A stretch of 64,000 nucleotides of DNA from positions 1-64,000 of the forward strand of contig JAEELG010000078.1 in NCBI GenBank assembly GCA_016288775.1, given 5' to 3'. This DNA is from Bacteroidales bacterium. GTDB taxonomy: Bacteria > Bacteroidota > Bacteroidia > Bacteroidales > UBA932. A program made the position numbers and the translations under genes. Positions 58,741 through 64,000 of the stretch are shown here, one piece after another; the stretch's first letter is position 1, and every line of letters begins with the position of its first letter. The notes under the pieces were generated by a model that made no database searches, had not been told where the DNA came from, and worked only from the letters and a program-made list of their open reading frames with translations.

Positions 58741-61531
58741 ACTGGTCATATTCCTCGCATTGCTTTGCATTCCAGCGGTTCTTGCCGCGCAGCGCAAAGT
58801 CGAGATTTACGGCACCGTAAGCACCGTGGAAAACGGAGCTTCGGTACCCGTCGACTTTGCCGTGGTGGTGCTCAAGCCCGCCGGACTGTACACCACCACG
58901 GACGCTTCCGGAAACTACCGTATCAGCGGCCTGGACCCCGGTTCCTACGAACTCAACATACAGTTGATAGGATACGAGACCGTAGACACCACCGTCGTGC
59001 TTAAGCAAAGCGTGCGCAAGGATTTCGTGCTCACGGCCAGTTCCTTCCGTCTCGAGGAGGTGCACGTGGTGGCTGAGGCGTCCAAGGCCGGCGAATCCAC
59101 CGCCTCCCTCATCTCCAGGCAGGCCATCGACCACAGCCAGACCAGTTCCCTGCGCGATATAATGGCCCTGCTGCCGGGCGCGTCCATCACCAACCCCGAC
59201 CTCAGTTCCGCCCACAGCATCACCCTGCGTTCCGTGAGCGGAAGCGACATGAACAGTCTGGGAACGGCGATTATCGTGGACGGCGCGCCAATGTCAAACA
59301 ACGCCAACATGGAGGGCATCACGGCCGTCATGAACGGAGTGTCGTCGCCGATTGCGGGCACTTCCGTATCGGCCGGAGGCGCCTCTCCCACCGGAGGCAT
59401 CGACGTGCGCCAGCTGTCCACCGACAACATCGAATCAGTGGAGGTGATCCGCGGCATCCCTTCGGTGCAGTACGGCGACCTTACCTCGGGAGCCGTCATC
59501 ATCAACTCGAAGGCAGGCGCGGAACCTCTCACCGTCAGGCTCAAGGCGGATCCGAAGATCTACCAGGTGGCGGCGTCCAAGGGCTTCAGGCTCGGAGAGA
59601 AAGCGGGCGACTTGCACCTCAGCGGCGACTATGCCTACAGCAACGCCAAGACCACCGAATCCTACGCATATTACCAGAGGCTCAATGTCAAGGGCCTGTG
59701 GTCCAAGACTTTCGGGAGTCTTGTGAGCTCCACCGCCCTGGACCTGCGCTTCGGCAAGGACACCCGCGACAAGAACCCCGACGACCTGCGTTCCAGCCTG
59801 GCCTCGGGCGGCACAAACATAGGCTACCGTATCAACACCAACGGCACCTGGAACATCAACCGCGGATGGCTCAAAACGCTGCGATACGACCTCTCCAACA
59901 GTTTTACCTGGAAGGAATCGTATCATGAACAGGACAACGTGAACGCGGTGGCCATCTACACCACCAACATGCAGGACGGCACCACCGTGGCCAACCTGCC
60001 GGGGCTGCGGCTGTACGACACCCAGGGCAACGAAATCACTTCGTTCCCTTCCGGTTCCGACGCCTACGCCATAATGACGCCGTACACCTATTTCTGCCAT
60101 TACGACTTCTACGGCAAGGAACTCAACACCTTCGCCAAAGTGACGCTGAACCTCTTCAAGCAGTGGGACAAGACCAGCGAGAAGATACTAATCGGCGCCG
60201 ATTTCAAGTCGGACGGCAACCTAGGACAGGGCCTTGTTTTCCAAAAGGACTGCCCGCCCAGCCGCACCAACACCGAATCCGGCTACCGCGAGCGCCCGCT
60301 CTACGACATTCCGTTCGTGAACCAGAACGGATTCTTCGCCGAGAGCTCCTTCCGCACGCAGGTACTGCAGCGGACCCTGAATCTCACCGCAGGCGTGCGC
60401 TTCGACCTGGTGAACGGCAAGAGCGCCCTCTGCCCGCGCGTGAACGCATCCTTCGAACTGATTCCCGAAGTGTGGACGCTGCGCGGAGGATGGGGAATCA
60501 CGGCCAAGGCGCCCACCGCGGCCTATCTCTACCCCACCGACGCCTACTACGACCAGGTTAACATCAACACAACCGAAGCGCTTGCCGAGAAAGACCGCAC
60601 GGTGATGGCCACCACCAGGATTTATTCCACCGGAAATCCCGACCTAGAGATAGCCCGCAACCGCAAGGCCGAGATCGGCTTCGACCTGAAGATCGCCGGC
60701 CGTTACCGCCTCGGAGTAACCCTGTACGACGAGCTTATGAAGAACGGCTACAGCTTTTCCCGGGACTACAGCACCTTCGCCTGGGAACCCTACAGGATAT
60801 GGGAGATTGCCGGCCACGACGCTTCCGGCGCCCCGCTGTTCGCCCAGACCGTCGACACCCACCGTTTCTTCGGCTACTACAGGCCTACCAACAACGCCTG
60901 GGAGCACCATTACGGGGCTGAATACGAACTCGACCTGGGCCGCTTCAGTGCCATACGCACATCCTTCTTCCTCAACGGCGCATGGATGCACAGCATGAGC
61001 ACTTCTTCCGGCGAGAGCTTCGCCCTGAACCTGAAACAGGGCAGCTACGTGAACAGCCACGTGGCCGTCTACGACCCCGGCGTGCGCAAATACCACAACG
61101 AGAAATTCCTGACCACGCTGCGCACCACCCACAACATTCCTTCGATAGGATTCGTCGTCACGCTCACCACCCAGCTGAACGTTTACACCAGGAGCTGGAC
61201 GGAGTATCACAACGACGAGGCGCCGCAGCGCTATATCTCCAACGACGACGGCAAGGTATACGAATTCACCGCCGCGATGGCCGCCGATCCTGACTACAAG
61301 TATATGGTGGGACAGCTTTCCGACTCCCGATTCATCGTCAGCCACACCATTCCCACGCTTATGTTCAACCTCAACGTATCCAAGGAGATACGCAATTTCA
61401 TGACCGCCGCGTTCTACGTGAACAACCTCTTCAATTCCAGGCCGCTCGACCCTTCGGAAGTCACGAAGGGAAGTTACTCCGAACTCGGCAGTCCCATGTA
61501 CTTCGGATTTGAATTAAAACTGAAAATATGA
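58724..61531 (+). CDS. TonB-dependent receptor
   Basis: This 935-residue outer-membrane transporter has a signal peptide (LVIFLALLCIPAVLAAQ), a carboxypeptidase-regulatory-like domain (YTTTDASGNYRISGLDPGSY), and a plug (LRDIMALLPGASITNPDLSS; VEVIRGIPSVQYGDLTSGA). A barrel follows and ends MYFGFELKLKI. It is the compact, non-SusC type. It overlaps the peptidase gene and, by 4 bases (ATGA), the DUF4876-like gene, so it is translationally coupled to both. It is likely to import or move something linked to the peptidase product. Start MRIPAKLV; MKTM at 58715 is possible. Confidence 0.9.
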   Translation: MRIPAKLVIFLALLCIPAVLAAQRKVEIYGTVSTVENGASVPVDFAVVVLKPAGLYTTTDASGNYRISGLDPGSYELNIQLIGYETVDTTVVLKQSVRKDFVLTASSFRLEEVHVVAEASKAGESTASLISRQAIDHSQTSSLRDIMALLPGASITNPDLSSAHSITLRSVSGSDMNSLGTAIIVDGAPMSNNANMEGITAVMNGVSSPIAGTSVSAGGASPTGGIDVRQLSTDNIESVEVIRGIPSVQYGDLTSGAVIINSKAGAEPLTVRLKADPKIYQVAASKGFRLGEKAGDLHLSGDYAYSNAKTTESYAYYQRLNVKGLWSKTFGSLVSSTALDLRFGKDTRDKNPDDLRSSLASGGTNIGYRINTNGTWNINRGWLKTLRYDLSNSFTWKESYHEQDNVNAVAIYTTNMQDGTTVANLPGLRLYDTQGNEITSFPSGSDAYAIMTPYTYFCHYDFYGKELNTFAKVTLNLFKQWDKTSEKILIGADFKSDGNLGQGLVFQKDCPPSRTNTESGYRERPLYDIPFVNQNGFFAESSFRTQVLQRTLNLTAGVRFDLVNGKSALCPRVNASFELIPEVWTLRGGWGITAKAPTAAYLYPTDAYYDQVNINTTEALAEKDRTVMATTRIYSTGNPDLEIARNRKAEIGFDLKIAGRYRLGVTLYDELMKNGYSFSRDYSTFAWEPYRIWEIAGHDASGAPLFAQTVDTHRFFGYYRPTNNAWEHHYGAEYELDLGRFSAIRTSFFLNGAWMHSMSTSSGESFALNLKQGSYVNSHVAVYDPGVRKYHNEKFLTTLRTTHNIPSIGFVVTLTTQLNVYTRSWTEYHNDEAPQRYISNDDGKVYEFTAAMAADPDYKYMVGQLSDSRFIVSHTIPTLMFNLNVSKEIRNFMTAAFYVNNLFNSRPLDPSEVTKGSYSELGSPMYFGFELKLKI

Positions 61532-62730
61532 AAAGATTTGCATTCCTCCTGCTCATGCTGGCAGCCGTATGGGGCTGCAAGAGAGTTCCGCCAATCACAT
61601 CGGTTCCCTGGACGCCTGTCATCGATGAATCCAAGCTCGGTGATGCTCCCAGCGCCGGCAAATACAAGGTTACACTTACCAACCTGGGCAACGAAGAGGC
61701 CCAGGAATTCACGGTGGCACCCGGCGGCAGTGAGAGCTTTCAGGTAACGCCCGGAATGTACAACGTTACAGCCCAGGCCCATGGTTCCCAGGCCGGCAGG
61801 GCCTACAATTACATAGGCGCTACAAATGGTATCAGGATTGAGAGCACCGACGGCACCCAAACCACCATCACGGTCGCCGCCTCGGAGTCTTCCGCCCTGG
61901 TTTTCAAGGAGATACACTACAATGCAAGCAAAGCCACGGGCACCGCTACCGGCCGTTATCTGAAGGACACCTTCTTCGAGATTTACAACAACTCTGAAAC
62001 CACCGTGTATGCCGACGGCATCTGCCTTGGCGACCCGCTGAGCTGCAAGGTATACGATTTCTCCGACAAGCTGCCCAACGCCTCGGATTACGTGTTCATC
62101 GGCACCTATGTATGGCAGATTCCAGGCAACGGCACCGACTACCCCATCGCTCCCGGAGAGTCCTTCATAATCGCCGCTTCGGCCATCGACCATACCAAGT
62201 CTGCCACCAGCCTCGACCTTTCCACCGCGGAATTCGAGACGATATGCGACAAATACAAGGAGAAAGGCGGCCAGACCGACGCCAACGCAGTGAACATGGT
62301 CCTGGCCTGCACCATCAAGGAAACGGGCCTCGGCAACCAGTTCGGCAAATTCACCGACAGCGCATGGGCAATCTTCTATCCTTCCGTGCCGCTGCGCAAG
62401 GACGGCGAGTACCTTGAGTCCAACCATGCCAACAACTATGGCCTGGAAGTGCTCAAGAAGGATATTCTGGACGCCGTCGACTGCCTGAAGACCGAGAATC
62501 CCGACGACAAGCGCCTCGAGCCCGATCTCGACGCGGGCTGGATCAAGTGCGAGACGACCGGAGGCTTCCAGAGTATAGTGCGCAAGGTGGCTTCCACGCG
62601 CGAAGACGGCAGCATAGTGCTGCAGGACACCAACAACACCAGCGAAGACTTCACGGTCAACGATGCGCCTGAAATCCGCCGTTACGGCGTTCACAGGCCG
62701 TCGTGGAGCACCTGGACCACCGCCCAATGA
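61528..62730 (+). CDS. DUF4876-like lipoprotein
   Basis: This 400-residue lipoprotein (LLLMLAAVWGC, Cys at about 17) has an N-terminal beta domain (YKVTLTNLGNEEAQEF; SFQVTPGMYNVTAQ). A lamin-tail-like domain then starts near 130 (VFKEIHYNASKATG; DTFFEIYNNSETTVYADGI). This matches my recollection of DUF4876 proteins, which accompany a TonB receptor and a DUF6850 outer-membrane protein in Bacteroidetes. The function is unknown. Both ends overlap neighbours by ATGA. Confidence 0.75.
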   Translation: MKRFAFLLLMLAAVWGCKRVPPITSVPWTPVIDESKLGDAPSAGKYKVTLTNLGNEEAQEFTVAPGGSESFQVTPGMYNVTAQAHGSQAGRAYNYIGATNGIRIESTDGTQTTITVAASESSALVFKEIHYNASKATGTATGRYLKDTFFEIYNNSETTVYADGICLGDPLSCKVYDFSDKLPNASDYVFIGTYVWQIPGNGTDYPIAPGESFIIAASAIDHTKSATSLDLSTAEFETICDKYKEKGGQTDANAVNMVLACTIKETGLGNQFGKFTDSAWAIFYPSVPLRKDGEYLESNHANNYGLEVLKKDILDAVDCLKTENPDDKRLEPDLDAGWIKCETTGGFQSIVRKVASTREDGSIVLQDTNNTSEDFTVNDAPEIRRYGVHRPSWSTWTTAQ

Positions 62731-64000
62731 AACGTTTCCTCCCATTCCTGCTCCTGACCCTCCCCTGCCTGGGCGTTGCCGCGCAAGGGGCAGGCGACAG
62801 GGCGCATCTGCTCCTGAACACCACCCGAGCCCTATGGATGGACAGCGCCAATGCCGCCGGGCTCTCAGTTTCGGCTCCCGAGGCTTTCAACCTGGTGGAC
62901 GCTGGCTATACCTATGAGACGGGGAGCTACAGGCGCATGCAGACCGGAACGACTGTCGGAGTCTTCGACTTCGACACGCAAGGGGCCCTGAAAGTGGGAA
63001 AGGTGCAGCTCTGGGGGCGTTTTCGTTACGACAATACCAACGACCGCGGATCTTCTTTCAATACCCTGCTGTACGACCCCTACGACGAGCGGTTCATGTA
63101 CACCGCCGCCGACACCGTAGCCGGGCAGTGGAAGAAGCAGTCCTATGAGATGCAGTTCAAGGCCGCCATACCCCTGGGCGAATGTTTCGCCGCAGGAGTG
63201 CACGTGGATTACACCGACCGCATCGCTGCCGGGCAGATAGACCCGAGGGCGGAATCCTATCATTATTCCGTTACGGTGCGTCCCGGTCTGGTTTGGAAGG
63301 CCGGTGCCAGCACCATAGGTGTCAACGGCCTGTATTCCAATACCTTCGAGCGCTCGACCCCCTCCATCAGCAACTCTCAGGAGACCCAGAAGGTGTACCT
63401 GTTGCGCGGTCTGGGCAACTGGGTTGGCGAGCAGGTCGGCGGCGGCGGACTGAGCACCATGTACTTCCGCTGCAACAGCTGGGGCGGAGGGCTCCAGTAC
63501 GCGTATGATGGCTCCTTGCGCCTGCTGGCCGAAGCCGGATACGCCATCCACAGTACCGAGATACACGAGAGCGCAACCCAGCCCAAGCCCCACGGAGACA
63601 CCCGCAGGCAGGAGTTTTCCACCGATGTAAAGGCAATCTTCGGCGGGAAGGTCATGCACAAGGCCGGCTTGTCCTCCGACGTGGCCATAACCACAGGAAT
63701 CGAGCCCACGACGCAGTGGAACAAGGATAAGGGTGAATGGGAGATCACCTATTCCGCCGAGCAGTGCACACTGGTTTCGTGGAACGGCATGCTTTCTTAC
63801 GATGCCTTCATCCTCGACGGAGACAGTTATACCTGGCATTTCAGCACCGAGGCAGGCCTGGATGCAAAGCAGGACAGCTATGCCGTCCCGGCTTCGCATT
63901 TCGAATATCTTAACGCCGTCCTGAACGTAGGCGCAGAGCGGTCGCTGTCTTTAATAAAAGGCGCTTCCCTGCTGCTGGGCGGCAGGCTATCGTTCGTGAA
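62727..64000 (+). CDS. DUF6850-like outer-membrane beta-barrel protein (cut by window end)
   Basis: The frame opened by ATG at 62727 has no stop to the window end (424 codons), so the ORF track missed it. A signal peptide (PFLLLTLPCLGVAAQ) is followed by alternating beta-strand sequence such as VGKVQLWGRFRYDNTNDRGS, YHYSVTVRPGLVWKAG and GLQYAYDGSLRLLAEAGY, typical of an outer-membrane barrel. Order and neighbours fit the TonB receptor/DUF4876/DUF6850 trio. The start codon overlaps the stop of the previous gene. Confidence 0.75.
   Translation, partial: MKRFLPFLLLTLPCLGVAAQGAGDRAHLLLNTTRALWMDSANAAGLSVSAPEAFNLVDAGYTYETGSYRRMQTGTTVGVFDFDTQGALKVGKVQLWGRFRYDNTNDRGSSFNTLLYDPYDERFMYTAADTVAGQWKKQSYEMQFKAAIPLGECFAAGVHVDYTDRIAAGQIDPRAESYHYSVTVRPGLVWKAGASTIGVNGLYSNTFERSTPSISNSQETQKVYLLRGLGNWVGEQVGGGGLSTMYFRCNSWGGGLQYAYDGSLRLLAEAGYAIHSTEIHESATQPKPHGDTRRQEFSTDVKAIFGGKVMHKAGLSSDVAITTGIEPTTQWNKDKGEWEITYSAEQCTLVSWNGMLSYDAFILDGDSYTWHFSTEAGLDAKQDSYAVPASHFEYLNAVLNVGAERSLSLIKGASLLLGGRLSFV

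Noticed and set aside
61528-64000. Conjugation or phage genes at the right end
   Set aside because: Both products are envelope proteins with signal peptides and beta-rich sequence; no integrase, transposase or phage motif was seen.

Overview
The window is chromosomal DNA of a member of the Bacteroidota, almost certainly order Bacteroidales. The evidence is a SusC/SusD pair with an ECF sigma/FecR switch, BACON-type lipoproteins, a small Hc1-like histone, a DUF2795 protein, a radical SAM/lipoprotein pair of the Bacteroidetes type, near absence of Shine-Dalgarno sequences, and many copies of the Bacteroidota -7 promoter motif TAnnTTTG. Coding DNA is GC-rich at third positions. I cannot name the genus. 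No rRNA, tRNA, CRISPR array or intact insertion sequence was seen.

Layout. 1-640: an edge fragment, a start codon with promoter that leads nowhere, and a frameshifted remnant of a conjugative-transposon traN gene. 640-7400: housekeeping (DUF2795, folE, HAD hydrolase, acyl-CoA synthetase, htpG, rplY-pth). 7480-9930: histone-like protein and a secreted M6-type protease with a lipoprotein partner. 9920-16910: tpiA, tyrS-rbfA-ABC permease, S4 protein, DJ-1 protein, mannose-6-phosphate-isomerase-like protein, ung, coaD. 16960-19560: radical SAM/lipoprotein pair, thioredoxin-like protein, small DNA-binding-like protein. 19770-24235: lon, HU, a 29-residue basic protein and rng. 24250-28342: rluD, PASTA protein, LysE exporter, lnt. 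28345-37138: a sugar-phosphate operon read leftwards with an organophosphate antiporter, HPr, Enzyme I, MtlD, MtlA, a deaminase/deacetylase fusion and a second glucosamine-6-phosphate deaminase. 37237-47293: a SusCD locus with a glycerophosphodiesterase and two surface lipoproteins, controlled by sigma/anti-sigma. 47361-52892: a glycine-rich TonB-type receptor, ruvC, serS, rpmA, rplU. 52971-54122: a STAND-like ATPase. 54154-64000: a dense cluster of a 40-residue peptide, a fimbrillin-like lipoprotein, a clan CD cysteine peptidase, a TonB receptor, a DUF4876-like lipoprotein and a DUF6850-like outer-membrane protein cut by the window end.

The two most unusual blocks are the phosphotransferase operon and the peptidase/TonB cluster. 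The operon carries every part needed for group translocation of mannitol (HPr, a shortened Enzyme I, a complete IICBA permease and the dehydrogenase), a system that Bacteroidales normally lack. The peptidase cluster looks like one transcription unit that joins a secreted caspase/gingipain-fold protease to outer-membrane transport. A genome-scale habit also shows: at least eight genes have TAnnTTTG only 4-8 bases before the start codon, so their mRNAs are probably leaderless or nearly so.
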